64,000 bases of DNA. It comes from an uncultured Mycoplasmatota bacterium (lineage in GTDB: Bacteria; Bacillota_I; Bacilli_A; RF39; UBA660). The stretch is taken from contig USFG01000001.1 of the NCBI GenBank assembly GCA_900553855.1, positions 1 to 64,000 of the forward strand, read 5' to 3'. Shown piece by piece: positions 50,562 to 60,194 of this stretch (the first letter of the stretch is position 1; the number at the start of each line of letters is the position of its first letter). The notes under the pieces were generated by a model that saw only the letters and a list, made by a program, of their open reading frames with translations, made no database searches and was not told the DNA's origin. The position numbers were made by a program, and so were the translations under genes.

Positions 50562-51338
50562 ATGGTTGTTGGAGTTAAATTTAAAGATACTGATAAGTGT
50601 GTTTATTTTGATTCAAATGGAATTGAATTAAAAAAGGATGATTATGTTATTGTTCAGTCTGATAATGGTACTTTATTTGGAAAGGTATTTAATATTTATA
50701 ATGAAGAAAATAATAATGATTTAAAAAATATTGTTAGAATTGCTAGTAAAAAGGACTATGATATGTATTTAAAGAATTTGGCTGATGCTAAAGAAGCACT
50801 TGATATTGTTAAATGTTCGGCTAAAAATTTAGGATTAAAAATGCAATTTGTAGATTCAAGTTTTAATTTTGATCGTACTCAATTATTATTTAACTTTGTT
50901 TCTGATGAAAGAATTGATTTTAGGGAATTAGTTAAGATACTTGCTGGTAAATATAAAACTAGAATTGAATTACATCAAATTGGTATTAGAGATAAAGCAA
51001 GAAAAATTTCTGGTTTAGGTCCTTGTGGTAGACCTTTGTGTTGTGGTAGTTTTTTAAATGAACTAGAAACAGTTGGTATTAATATGGCTAAAAATCAAAA
51101 TATTGCTTTAAATCCTTCTAAAATAAATGGTGCTTGTGGAAGATTATTGTGTTGTTTAGCATATGAAGATGAAAATTATAGTTATTATAGAAGTTTGCTT
51201 CCAAAAATTGGTAGTGAAGTTATTTATGAAGGAAAGAGTTATAAAGTTTTAACTATTAATGTTTTAAAAATGTCATATGTGATAAATGTTGATGGTGATT
51301 TAAAAGAAATTGTAGTTGATAATTATGAAAGAAATTAA
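50562..51338 (+). CDS. ricT: PSP1-domain protein RicT (YaaT)
   Basis: 258 residues. Cysteine-rich core G-P-C-G-R-P-L-C-C-G-S-F and G-A-C-G-R-L-L-C-C-L, which in RicAFT holds 4Fe-4S. RicT acts with RNase Y in mRNA maturation and affects competence and sporulation. Conserved place after holB. Confidence 0.93.
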   Translation: MVVGVKFKDTDKCVYFDSNGIELKKDDYVIVQSDNGTLFGKVFNIYNEENNNDLKNIVRIASKKDYDMYLKNLADAKEALDIVKCSAKNLGLKMQFVDSSFNFDRTQLLFNFVSDERIDFRELVKILAGKYKTRIELHQIGIRDKARKISGLGPCGRPLCCGSFLNELETVGINMAKNQNIALNPSKINGACGRLLCCLAYEDENYSYYRSLLPKIGSEVIYEGKSYKVLTINVLKMSYVINVDGDLKEIVVDNYERN

Positions 51339-52002
51339 TGATTTATATGATTATGGTTATAAGATAGTCCAAAAATCGGATTATTTTAAATTTTCTTTAG
51401 ATTCGATGTTACTTGCCAATTTTGTCAATATTAATATGGCAGATAGTAAATTACTTGATTTTTGTACTGGTAATTGTCCAATACCTATTATTTTGTCTAA
51501 TTCAATTAAAAATATAGTAGCGTTTGAAGTTCAAAAGGAAATATATGAATTAGGGGATGAATCTTTAACGTTAAATAACATAAATAATGTGAAATTAATT
51601 AATGATGATATTAAAAATATTGGTAATTATTATGAAGAAGGATATTTTGATATTATTACTTGCAATCCACCTTATTTTAAAGTGATTGGTTCTTCTAGAA
51701 TAAACGATAATAGTGTTAAAGCAATTGCTAGACATGAAATACTTATTAAATTAGAAGATATTGTTTCCCTTGCTTATAAATTTTTAAGAGATAAAGGTAA
51801 ACTTTATATTGTTTATCGTCCAGATAGATTAATGGAACTTCTTAAGTTGTTTGATAAATATAAGTTTGGGGTTAAGAAATTGCAATGTTGTTATAATAAT
51901 AGTGATAGTTTATCTTCAATGATTTTAATTGAAGCGATGAAAAATGGTCATGATGATTTAAAAATATTGGCGCCACTTTATACAGAAAATTATAGGAGGT
52001 AG
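51325..52002 (+). CDS. TrmN6-like tRNA1(Val) adenine N6-methyltransferase
   Basis: 225 residues from the ATG at 51325, overlapping ricT by 14 bp. SAM pocket L-L-D-F-C-T-G-N-C-P-I-P (usually DLGTGxG) and catalytic N-P-P-Y-F. YabB family. Confidence 0.85.
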   Translation: MKEINDLYDYGYKIVQKSDYFKFSLDSMLLANFVNINMADSKLLDFCTGNCPIPIILSNSIKNIVAFEVQKEIYELGDESLTLNNINNVKLINDDIKNIGNYYEEGYFDIITCNPPYFKVIGSSRINDNSVKAIARHEILIKLEDIVSLAYKFLRDKGKLYIVYRPDRLMELLKLFDKYKFGVKKLQCCYNNSDSLSSMILIEAMKNGHDDLKILAPLYTENYRR

Positions 52003-52004
52003 TA

Positions 52005-52538
52005 ATGAAATTAATTGTTGGTCTTGGTAATCCTGGAAAAGAATATGAAAATACTAGGCATAATATTGGCTTTTGGGCATTAGATAATTATTTAGATAAT
52101 GTTTCTTTTAAGCATGATAAATTAGCAGATGTATATAAAGATAATTCAGTTATATATATTAAACCAAATACCTTTATGAATTTATCTGGAGAAGCTGTTA
52201 AATATTATATGAATTATTTTAAAATAGATAAAAAGGATTTATTAGTTATTCAAGATGATCTTGATTTGCCTTTAGGAAAAATAAGAGTTAAAAATAATAG
52301 TTCTGCTGGTGGTCATAATGGGATTAAAAGTATTATTAATGAAATTGGTAGTAATGAATTTTTAAGATTAAAAGTTGGTATTTCTAAAAATAGTAAAGAT
52401 ATTGTAGATTATGTATTAGGAAAATTTTCTAAGGAGGAAAGGGAAGTTTTAAATAATTCTTGTAATGTGATTAATAGTGTTATAAAAGATTTTATTAATG
52501 ATGTTGATGTAGAAAAATTAAAAAGTAGGTATAATTAA
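52005..52538 (+). CDS. pth: Peptidyl-tRNA hydrolase
   Basis: 177 residues. G-L-G-N-P-G-K-E-Y-E-N-T-R-H-N-I-G-F with catalytic His20, and D-D-L-D-L-P-L-G. Behind AGGAGG. Confidence 0.95.
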   Translation: MKLIVGLGNPGKEYENTRHNIGFWALDNYLDNVSFKHDKLADVYKDNSVIYIKPNTFMNLSGEAVKYYMNYFKIDKKDLLVIQDDLDLPLGKIRVKNNSSAGGHNGIKSIINEIGSNEFLRLKVGISKNSKDIVDYVLGKFSKEEREVLNNSCNVINSVIKDFINDVDVEKLKSRYN

Positions 52539-52539
52539 A

Positions 52540-55500
52540 ATGGATTTTTTAGATAAAATATTTGATGAATTTAATAATAATTCTATTTCAGGATTAACTG
52601 ATGAATTAAAAGGATTATATATTAAATATTTATGTAATAAATTTAAGAAAAATGTAATAGTTGTAACTAATTCTTTATATCAAGCAACTAATTATTATAA
52701 TTTAATTAATAACTATTTTGAAAATAGTTACTTTTTTCCTATGGATGATTTTATAACTACAGTTCTTACGACTTCTTCACCTGATTTAATGGTTAAAAGA
52801 TTAGAAACTTTGTCTTTAATAAGTAATAACAATGAAAATAAGATTGTTGTTACTAATTTAGAAGGATTTTTAAAGTTTGTTCCTAAAAAAGATAATATTG
52901 TAAATCAGGATATTGTTATTAAAATAAATGATAATTTTAAACGTACTGATTTAGAAGATAAATTATTTCAATATGGTTATAATAAGACAAGTATAGTTAC
53001 TTCAACTGGAGAATATTCTGTTAGAGGATTTATAATTGATTTATTTCCGTATAATTATGATAAACCAATAAGAATTGAATTTTTTGGTGATGAAATAGAT
53101 AGTATTAAAAAGTTTGATGAAGAATCTCAGCTATCTACCGAAAATATTAGTGGTGTTACTATTAAGCCTTATAAGGAAAATGATTTAGAATCTGACTCAA
53201 CTTTATATGATATTTTAGATAATCCGATAGTTGTTAAGATAGATTCTGATAATATTAAGAAATCTTATCTTGAATTACAAAACCAAATTCTTGAGTATAA
53301 AGAATCTAATAATATTGATATTAATCATAAATATATGGCAAATTTAGAAGATATTTATATTAAAGATGAATATGAACTTAATAATTTTGATAATAGTAAA
53401 AGTTTGAAGGTTAGTTCTCAATCAATAGATAATTTTAATTCTAATTTAGAGAATTTACAATTTTTTATTAATCATCGTAAAAATAGTATGATTACGTTTC
53501 TGGCAATAAGATCTAAGGGATTAAAAGAAACTTTAAGTAATTTATTTGATGTAAGTATTGATAAAAATTATTTCCTGGGAAATATTTATTTTATAGATTA
53601 TAAGATAAATCATGGTTTTGTATTTGATAAATATATTGTTATTTCGGAAAATGATATTATTGGAAGTAATTTTAGTGCTTCTTATTATAATCCGATTAAG
53701 ATAGGTCGTAAGATTAAGGATTTTAGTGATATTAAACCGGGAGATTATGTTGTTCATAGGGCACATGGTATTGGTATTTATGGTGGTGTAGTTAATTTAG
53801 TTAAAAATGGTTTTAATAAAGACTATATTGTTATAAAGTATGCTGGTAATGACAAGGTATATATTCCTGTTGAAAAGATTAGTTCTATTTATAAATATGC
53901 TGATGCCGGTAGTGGAAGTCAAAAAATTAATTCTTTAAATTCTTTATCTTGGGCTAAAGCTAAAAGAAAGGTTCAAAGTAAAATTAAAGATATTTCTGAT
54001 GAACTTATTAAGCTTTATTCAGAAAGAAAGAAGATTACTAGTCCGGTATTTAATGAGATGCCTGAAGAAGTCATGTTTGCTAGTGATTTTGAATATGTAG
54101 AGACTTCTGATCAGTTAAGATGTATTAATGAAGTATTAAATGATTTGGCAAGTAAGAAACCAATGGATAGATTGCTTTGTGGTGATGTAGGTTTTGGTAA
54201 GACTGAAGTTGCATTTAGAGGAATTTTTAGAACTGTTATTAATGGATATCAAGCAGCTTATTTATGTCCTACTACGATTTTATCTAAACAACAATATGAG
54301 AATGCCTTAAAAAGATTTAGAAATTTTCCGATTAGAATTGAAATTGTTAATAGATTTACAAGTATTAATGATTTTAAAAGAATTACTAAGGACTTGGAAG
54401 ATGGTAAAGTAGATATTTTATTTGGAACTCATAAATTATTTAATGAAAATATAAAATTTAAAAAATTAGGACTTCTTGTTGTTGATGAGGAACAACGATT
54501 TGGTGTTAGTCAAAAAGAAAAAATTAAAGAAATGTGTACAAGCATTAATGTATTAACTTTATCTGCAACGCCTATTCCTAGAACTTTGAAAATGGCAATG
54601 AGTGGACTTAGAGATTTATCAATTTTGGATACTGCACCTGTGGATAGATATCCAATTCAAACTTATGTGGCTCAAGATAATGATTTCTTGGTTAAAGAGG
54701 CTATTTATAAAGAGTTAAGTCGAAAGGGACAAGTTTACTACTTATTTAATAATGTTGAAAAGATAGAAGATGAAGTAAATAAATTACAGGGAATGGTTCC
54801 TGAAGCACGTATTTGTTTTGCTCATGGTAAGATGGATAAATCTCATTTGGAAAAGATAATTGATGATTTTGTTAACTATAAATTTGATATTTTAGTTTGT
54901 ACGACAATAATTGAAACTGGTATAGATATATCGAACGTTAATACATTGATAATAAAAGATGCTCAAAACTTTGGATTAAGTCAGTTATATCAAATTCGTG
55001 GTAGAGTTGGTAGAACAAATAAGATTGCTTATGCTTATTTACTTTATAATAATAGTAAAATTATAAGTGAGGTTGCTGAAAAGAGATTGAATGCGATTAA
55101 AGAATTCACTGAACTAGGTAGTGGTTATAAAATCGCTATGAGAGATTTATCTATTAGAGGTGCTGGAGATTTACTTGGTAGTGAACAGGCAGGATTCATA
55201 GAAACTGTTGGTATTGATTTATTTACTAAGATGGTGGAAGAGGCTGTATCTGAAATAAATGGTAATCCGATTAAAGAAGATGACAGTGATAAATCATTGA
55301 TTGATGTAAATACTCATATTGATGAAGACTATGTTCAAGATGAAAGTGTAAGAATTGAAATTCATCAATTAATTAATTCAATTTCAGATAAGGAAAGTTT
55401 ATTAAGAGTTAAAAGTGAATTAGAGGACCGTTTTGGAAAGTTAGATGAAAAGATAATTATTTATATGTATGAAGAATGGTTTGAAAAATTAGCTATGAAA

Positions 55501-55740
55501 TTAAACATTAATAAAGTTGTTCAAAATAAAAATTTTGTTGAATTATATATTCCTAGTGATATTTCTAATAAAGTTAATGGTGAAAAACTATTTATGGTTT
55601 TATATAGTATTAATCCTAAGTTAAGTTTAAGATATTTTAATAAAGAGATAATTATTAAACTTAATTTATTTAATTTAGATAAGCATTATGTTTATTATTT
55701 AGTGCCAGTTTTAGAAGAAATAATTAATGAGGTAGAATAA
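52540..55740 (+). CDS. mfd: Transcription-repair coupling factor
   Basis: 1066 residues, about 80-100 shorter than typical. UvrB-like N-terminus (Y-S-V-R-G-F-I-I-D), RNAP-binding CarD-like region (G-D-Y-V-V-H-R-A-H-G-I-G), Walker A G-D-V-G-F-G-K-T near 547, D-E-E-Q-R-F-G. An imperfect Noc-type palindrome lies inside it. Confidence 0.96.
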   Translation: MDFLDKIFDEFNNNSISGLTDELKGLYIKYLCNKFKKNVIVVTNSLYQATNYYNLINNYFENSYFFPMDDFITTVLTTSSPDLMVKRLETLSLISNNNENKIVVTNLEGFLKFVPKKDNIVNQDIVIKINDNFKRTDLEDKLFQYGYNKTSIVTSTGEYSVRGFIIDLFPYNYDKPIRIEFFGDEIDSIKKFDEESQLSTENISGVTIKPYKENDLESDSTLYDILDNPIVVKIDSDNIKKSYLELQNQILEYKESNNIDINHKYMANLEDIYIKDEYELNNFDNSKSLKVSSQSIDNFNSNLENLQFFINHRKNSMITFLAIRSKGLKETLSNLFDVSIDKNYFLGNIYFIDYKINHGFVFDKYIVISENDIIGSNFSASYYNPIKIGRKIKDFSDIKPGDYVVHRAHGIGIYGGVVNLVKNGFNKDYIVIKYAGNDKVYIPVEKISSIYKYADAGSGSQKINSLNSLSWAKAKRKVQSKIKDISDELIKLYSERKKITSPVFNEMPEEVMFASDFEYVETSDQLRCINEVLNDLASKKPMDRLLCGDVGFGKTEVAFRGIFRTVINGYQAAYLCPTTILSKQQYENALKRFRNFPIRIEIVNRFTSINDFKRITKDLEDGKVDILFGTHKLFNENIKFKKLGLLVVDEEQRFGVSQKEKIKEMCTSINVLTLSATPIPRTLKMAMSGLRDLSILDTAPVDRYPIQTYVAQDNDFLVKEAIYKELSRKGQVYYLFNNVEKIEDEVNKLQGMVPEARICFAHGKMDKSHLEKIIDDFVNYKFDILVCTTIIETGIDISNVNTLIIKDAQNFGLSQLYQIRGRVGRTNKIAYAYLLYNNSKIISEVAEKRLNAIKEFTELGSGYKIAMRDLSIRGAGDLLGSEQAGFIETVGIDLFTKMVEEAVSEINGNPIKEDDSDKSLIDVNTHIDEDYVQDESVRIEIHQLINSISDKESLLRVKSELEDRFGKLDEKIIIYMYEEWFEKLAMKLNINKVVQNKNFVELYIPSDISNKVNGEKLFMVLYSINPKLSLRYFNKEIIIKLNLFNLDKHYVYYLVPVLEEIINEVE
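53570..53583. promoter_or_regulatory. Noc-type palindrome variant inside mfd
   Basis: ATTTCCTGGGAAAT, one central mismatch from the consensus, with AAATT before it. It uses CTG for Leu, rare in this AT-rich genome. Confidence 0.45.
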
Positions 55741-55769
55741 AATTTTGAAATTATTGCAAACTAGTATTA

Positions 55770-56192
55770 GTGGTATATGTGAACAATGAATATGTAAGAA
55801 AAATAGATGAATTAGGTAGAATTGTTGTGCCTAAAGAATTAAGAAATAATCTTAAAATACAAGATAATGAGAATGTACTTATAACGCAAAAAGATGACAA
55901 TATTTGTATTTCTAAATATTCTTATTTGGAAAATTATAGTAAATTTTTAAATGATATTTGTACACTTTTTAATTTAATTTATGGTTATGAATTTGTTATT
56001 AAAGATAAAGATAATGTTGTATATTCCAATTATAAGAATATTATTAAAATTAGTTTAGATAGTCAAATTATTGTTAATTCGGTAAATATTGGTATAATTT
56101 CTATTTATGGAGATAATGTTACTTTGACTGATGTGAAACTTATTTCTGGTATAATATCGATTTATTTTACATATATAAATGTTAAAGGATAG
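55770..56192 (+). CDS. spoVT: SpoVT/AbrB-family transcription regulator
   Basis: 140 residues. N-terminal swapped-hairpin AbrB domain (V-R-K-I-D-E-L-G-R-I-V-V-P-K-E-L-R), C-terminal GAF-like half. Sporulation regulator in Bacillus, also directly after mfd. Start uncertain (GTG at 55770 or 55779; no clear ribosome binding site). Confidence 0.87.
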   Translation: MVYVNNEYVRKIDELGRIVVPKELRNNLKIQDNENVLITQKDDNICISKYSYLENYSKFLNDICTLFNLIYGYEFVIKDKDNVVYSNYKNIIKISLDSQIIVNSVNIGIISIYGDNVTLTDVKLISGIISIYFTYINVKG

Positions 56193-56216
56193 GTAAATGT
56201 TTGTGTTTACCTTTTC
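56184..56216 (+). terminator. Terminator after spoVT
   Basis: AGGTAAA/TGTTTACCT hairpin plus TTTTC tract. Confidence 0.7.
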
Positions 56217-56252
56217 TTTTGTGATATTATCTTGTTTGAAGGAGATGTTCTT

Positions 56253-56999
56253 ATGTTTACTGATACGCATTGTCATATTTTATCTGATAAGTTTTATGAT
56301 CCTTTGAATGTGATTGATAATTTAGAAAGAGATAATATTAGAAGAATTATTATTAATGGATTTAATATTAAATCTAATTGTGAAGTAATGGATTTGATTA
56401 ATAATAAAAATGTTTATGGAGCACTTGGAATTCATCCTGATAATATATCTGATTTTAATGATATTGCTAAGAACTTTATTAATGAAAATATTAAAAATAA
56501 AAAGATAATTGCGATTGGAGAAATTGGATTAGATTATTTTCATAATAAGGAAAATAAAAAGGAACAATTGGAAATGCTTGAATATTTTCTTGGGTTAGCT
56601 GAAAATAATAATTTACCAGTAATAATTCATTCTAGAGAAGCTACTGGAGATTTACTTGATTTATTAAAGAAACATAAATGTAAAGGAATAATACATTGTT
56701 TTTCTGGAAGTTTGGAAACGGCAAGAGAATATATCAAACTTGGATATAAATTTGGAATTGGTGGTGTATTAACATTTAAAAATTGTAATTTAAAAGATGT
56801 ACTAAAAGAGATAGATTTAAAACATATTTTACTAGAAACAGATAGTCCTTATTTAGCGCCTGTTCCACTTAGAGGATTACCTAATGAACCGGTAAATCTT
56901 AATATAATTGCTGATTATTTATGTGCAATTTATAATGTTTCATTAGAAGAACTTGCAGGTACCTTAGAAGATAATTTTAATGATGTTTTTAATATATAG
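56253..56999 (+). CDS. tatD: TatD family DNase/hydrolase
   Basis: 248 residues from the ATG behind GAAGGAGAT. Metal ligands in T-D-T-H-C-H, G-E-I-G-L-D-Y, I-I-H-S-R-E, H-C-F-S-G and L-E-T-D-S-P-Y. Conserved neighbour of rsmA. Confidence 0.94.
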   Translation: MFTDTHCHILSDKFYDPLNVIDNLERDNIRRIIINGFNIKSNCEVMDLINNKNVYGALGIHPDNISDFNDIAKNFINENIKNKKIIAIGEIGLDYFHNKENKKEQLEMLEYFLGLAENNNLPVIIHSREATGDLLDLLKKHKCKGIIHCFSGSLETAREYIKLGYKFGIGGVLTFKNCNLKDVLKEIDLKHILLETDSPYLAPVPLRGLPNEPVNLNIIADYLCAIYNVSLEELAGTLEDNFNDVFNI

Positions 57000-57022
57000 T
57001 CCTATTTTATGGACTTTTTTTA
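56998..57022 (+). terminator. Terminator after tatD
   Basis: AGTCC/GGACT hairpin and seven T. Confidence 0.8.
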
Positions 57023-57060
57023 ATTATTTTGTTATTATTTATTTAAGGTAGTGATATAAT

Positions 57061-57594
57061 TTGAAAAATAGAATTTTAGTAATTTTTGAAATTTACACTT
57101 TAATTATTATAGTTCTTTTGGCTTCTAGTGTTTCGACTGGTAAAAAAGAAACTAAAATTGATAATGAAAGTATTAATAAAAATATAGATTTAATTGCGAA
57201 AGCTAAAAAAGAAGAGGAGTTTATTCAAAATGATATATATACTCCAATTGATTATTTTAATGGTTTCTTAACTGGATATGCTGCTAATTGTCCTTTGTGT
57301 GGTGGAACACTTGGATGTAATGGTCAAAATGTTTTAGATGGAACAATTTATTATAATGATGCAGATTATGGTGAAGTTAGAATTGTTGCATCTTCTAGCA
57401 ATTTAAAGTGTGGATCAATCGTTCAGTTTAATTTAGATACTGTTTCTAATAAACCGATTACAGCAATAGTTCTTGATAGAGGTGTAACTGGAACTAATTT
57501 AGATTTATTAATGGAAAGCGAAGATGCAGCTATCAGATATGTTGGTGGAAGATTAATTTCTTATAGTGTCCTTAGAAATGGTTATAATAGATAA
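57061..57594 (+). CDS. 3D-domain secreted/anchored protein (YabE-like)
   Basis: 177 residues, N-terminal signal-anchor (about 5-23), helical stalk, then a 3D domain: F-L-T-G-Y-A-A-N-C, A-S-S-S-N-L-K-C-G-S, I-V-L-D-R-G-V-T-G-T-N-L-D. The three Asp residues and cysteines suggest a cell-wall hydrolase of the YabE/Rpf-like group, which also lies between tatD and rsmA in Bacillus. Starts with TTG. The G5 domain of YabE is missing. Confidence 0.78.
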   Translation: MKNRILVIFEIYTLIIIVLLASSVSTGKKETKIDNESINKNIDLIAKAKKEEEFIQNDIYTPIDYFNGFLTGYAANCPLCGGTLGCNGQNVLDGTIYYNDADYGEVRIVASSSNLKCGSIVQFNLDTVSNKPITAIVLDRGVTGTNLDLLMESEDAAIRYVGGRLISYSVLRNGYNR

Positions 57595-57610
57595 AATTTA
57601 GGAGGTTTTT

Positions 57611-58390
57611 ATGCTTGATCATAAATTTAAAAAACAATATGGTCAAAATTTTTTGATGGATAAAAATATTTTAAATAAAATTTGTGAAAGTATTAGTCCA
57701 AATAAAAATGATTTGATTATTGAAATTGGCCCTGGTAGTGGTAATTTAACTAAAAGATTAAAAGAGTATGAAGCAAATTTAGTATGTTTTGAAATTGATA
57801 ATTCATTAGATAAATATTTAAATTTATTGGAAGATGATAAGACAAAAATTGTTTATGAAGATTTTATGAATGTGAATTTAGATGAGTTTATAAAAAATTA
57901 TAATTATGAAAACATTTATGTAATAGCTAATATTCCTTATTATATAACTACACCTATAATTGAAAAAATAACCTTTTCTAATATTAGAGTTAAATCTCTT
58001 TTATTAATGGTTCAAAAAGAGGTTGCTGATAGACTATCCAGTAATAATGGAAATAAAGAATATGGATATATAACAGTTTTATTAAATGCTTTTTATGATA
58101 TTAATAAACTATTTAATGTTAATAGGAATTCTTTTTATCCGGTACCTAATGTGGATAGTGCTATTATTAAATTAGATAGTAAGGAATGTAATATTTTAAA
58201 TTTTGAAAAATTTAATAAGTTAATTAAAAATGCTTTTAGATTTAAAAGAAAGACTTTAAAAAATAATTTGGTTGGTTATGATTTGGAATTAATAAATAAT
58301 ATATTAAGAGAATATGGTTATTCTTTATCAAATAGAGCAGAAGATATACCCGTAGATGTTTATATAAAATTATCAAATGAAATCAAATAA
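57611..58390 (+). CDS. rsmA: 16S rRNA adenine(1518/1519) dimethyltransferase
   Basis: 259 residues. Q-Y-G-Q-N-F-L-M-D, I-E-I-G-P-G-S-G-N-L-T and catalytic N-I-P-Y-Y-I. Also called KsgA. Behind AGGAGG. Confidence 0.96.
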   Translation: MLDHKFKKQYGQNFLMDKNILNKICESISPNKNDLIIEIGPGSGNLTKRLKEYEANLVCFEIDNSLDKYLNLLEDDKTKIVYEDFMNVNLDEFIKNYNYENIYVIANIPYYITTPIIEKITFSNIRVKSLLLMVQKEVADRLSSNNGNKEYGYITVLLNAFYDINKLFNVNRNSFYPVPNVDSAIIKLDSKECNILNFEKFNKLIKNAFRFKRKTLKNNLVGYDLELINNILREYGYSLSNRAEDIPVDVYIKLSNEIK

Positions 58391-58420
58391 AAAATCAGAA
58401 TTTCTGATTTTTTTTATTTG
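58391..58420. terminator. Bidirectional terminator after rsmA
   Basis: AAATCAGAA/TTTCTGATTT plus eight T, between convergent genes. Confidence 0.85.
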
Positions 58421-58671
58421 AATAAATGTGTTTTATTCTGTTTTCTAACTGGCAATATTTTGCTAGTTTTTTGAGTTGCATCATACAATTTTTTTAAATC
58501 TGATATATCTTTATTAATTTGATCTATACTTAAATGAAGCTCTTCAGCTTGTTTAACTATTGTATAGCCTAATGCTCTTGTTTTAATAATATAAATTTGT
58601 CTTTCGTTTAAATTTCCCTCTTCAATGAATGTATCAACAACAGTTTTTGTCCAAAAAACTTGTTTTGTCAT
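58414..58671 (-). CDS. Small HTH protein, sigma region 4-like
   Basis: 85 residues from M-T-K-Q-V-F-W-T-K, with GGTGAAC upstream; an in-frame start 15 codons earlier would overlap the upstream gene. L-N-E-R-Q-I-Y-I-I-K-T-R-A-L-G-Y-T-I-V-K-Q-A-E-E looks like a sigma-70 region 4 helix-turn-helix, so probably a DNA-binding regulator. Confidence 0.6.
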   Translation of the reverse strand: MTKQVFWTKTVVDTFIEEGNLNERQIYIIKTRALGYTIVKQAEELHLSIDQINKDISDLKKLYDATQKTSKILPVRKQNKTHLFK

Positions 58672-58696
58672 ATGTTCACCATATTTAATTTTACTA

Positions 58697-59128
58697 TTAA
58701 TTAGTTTTTTTATCAACCAAAATTTTTTCTATGCTTATAATGGGTTGTTCAATTGAATTTAGAAATTCTAATATTTCGTTGTTTTTAAAGATAATTTTAT
58801 AATTTTTGTATTTTGTTTCTTCAGGTTTTATTAATTTTAAATCCATATATTTGTCAGTGTTTGTGTTGTAATATTTGATTGTGAAATAATTTTTAATAAA
58901 TAATAATTTTGGTACCTTTTCTTTATTATAATAACTTTCTTTTATAGTTTTTATTATTTTTTCTAATTCATTTTTACTAAGTGACTGTCTATTTATGTGA
59001 TAATTAAATTCTTTATTTGTAATATTTAGAATTACATTACACCAAACATCATCATTTAATAAACCTATTTTATTATTTGTTAAATTTATTTTTAATTTAT
59101 ATTCAGTATTTTTATATGCTAGTTTCAT
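58697..59128 (-). CDS. Unknown protein
   Basis: 143 residues, beta-rich, no signal or membrane helix, Lys/Asn/Ile-rich. Precedes the HTH gene in the same direction. No family recognised. Confidence 0.55.
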   Translation of the reverse strand: MKLAYKNTEYKLKINLTNNKIGLLNDDVWCNVILNITNKEFNYHINRQSLSKNELEKIIKTIKESYYNKEKVPKLLFIKNYFTIKYYNTNTDKYMDLKLIKPEETKYKNYKIIFKNNEILEFLNSIEQPIISIEKILVDKKTN

Positions 59129-59205
59129 ATCATTTACTCCTTTAGATATTAATATAATATCAAATTTATTTTTTTAATAACTGTAAAAAAAATGTAATGA
59201 AAAAA

Positions 59206-59228
59206 TCTTCCATTGAGAAGATTTTATA
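59206..59228 (-). terminator. Terminator after csp
   Basis: AATCTTC/GAAGATT hairpin with T run on the minus strand. Confidence 0.75.
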
Positions 59229-59457
59229 TTAATATTTCATCGTTAGTAGGAACAACACTGCTTAATGAAACTACGTTTTTTGCTTGTAATCCTTTGTTAG
59301 TTCTTATAAGTTCAAATTCTACGCTTTCACCTTCAGCAAGTGTTTTATATCCTTTCATGTTTATTGCTGAATAATGGACGAAAATGTCTTCCGCATTATT
59401 ATATTCTAAAAAACCAAAACCTCTTTCATTATTAAACCATTTAACTCTACTTTTCAT
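59224..59457 (-). CDS. csp: Cold-shock-domain protein
   Basis: 77 residues. RNP1 R-G-F-G-F-L-E-Y and RNP2 D-I-F-V-H-Y-S; single-stranded RNA chaperone. About 10 residues longer than CspB. Leader contains GTGC/GCAC hairpin next to the ribosome binding site. Confidence 0.92.
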   Translation of the reverse strand: MKSRVKWFNNERGFGFLEYNNAEDIFVHYSAINMKGYKTLAEGESVEFELIRTNKGLQAKNVVSLSSVVPTNDEILI

Positions 59458-59613
59458 ATTTCTGTCCTTCCTTTGTGCCTTAGCACGATATTATTATCTC
59501 AAATTTATTGGGATATAACGTGTAAATTAAATTCCAATTAAATGCTATATTTATTTTATTTTTGTTTTATAAAACTGTAAAATTTATGTAATTAATAAAA
59601 ACTGATTTAATAC

Positions 59614-59642
59614 TTGCATATAATAACTAAGTGTGGTATATT
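59614..59642 (+). promoter_or_regulatory. Promoter of the split UPF0316-type gene
   Basis: TTGCAT, 17-bp spacer, TATATT; AAAGGAAG ribosome binding site follows. Confidence 0.65.
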
Positions 59643-59674
59643 TTAAATTCTGTTTTAAGAAAGGAAGTTTATTA

Positions 59675-60173
59675 ATGAAAGAATTTATAATTAATTTAGT
59701 ATTAATATTTATTGTTAAAGTTATAGATAATATTTTAGGAACTAGTAAGACTATTTTAATTCAAAAAAATAAGTCTTTTATTGCATCTATTACTGTTGTA
59801 ATAAGTCAAATCATATTTTATAAATTAATTAATTAATGTTGTTGATGGTAATGATGGAGAACTTATGATTTATGTTATTGCGGTAGCTAGTGGAATAGGT
59901 ACTTTACTTGCGTTGCATATTAGTAATAAATTTTCTAAAGATAGAGTATTTGTTAATATTATCCTTAATGATGATAAGAAAGTAATGATGGAATTTAGAG
60001 ATTGGCTTAAGGGAAATAAAATTACTAATTTAACAACAGATGGATATACAAAAGATTGGAAGAAAACTTTAGCAATAACTGCTTATGCTGAAACAAAAGA
60101 ACAAAGTAAGTTAATAGATGAATATATTAAAAATAGTGATGTTAAATTTAAAAGAATAATTGAAAAACAATAA
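59675..60173 (+). pseudogene. UPF0316-like (DUF5698/DUF2179) membrane protein, split by a 4-bp repeat unit
   Basis: The first 53 codons (59675-59836) encode the N-terminal membrane part ending F-Y-K-L-I-N then TAA. The rest (59865-60173, 102 codons) continues in another frame with a helix (V-I-A-V-A-S-G-I-G-T-L-L-A) and a soluble C-terminal domain. The break is at a run of ATTA units (59824-59837): removing one unit restores one frame reading K-L-I-N-V-V-D-G-N-D-G-E-L-M-I, giving a single protein of the family's size. May be a true pseudogene or a slippage-switched gene. Confidence 0.7.
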
Positions 60174-60188
60174 TAAATATTGTATAAT
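60160..60188 (+). promoter_or_regulatory. Promoter of the T-box/glyS unit
   Basis: TTGAAA, 17-bp spacer, perfect TATAAT. Confidence 0.75.
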
Positions 60189-60194
60189 CTAAAT

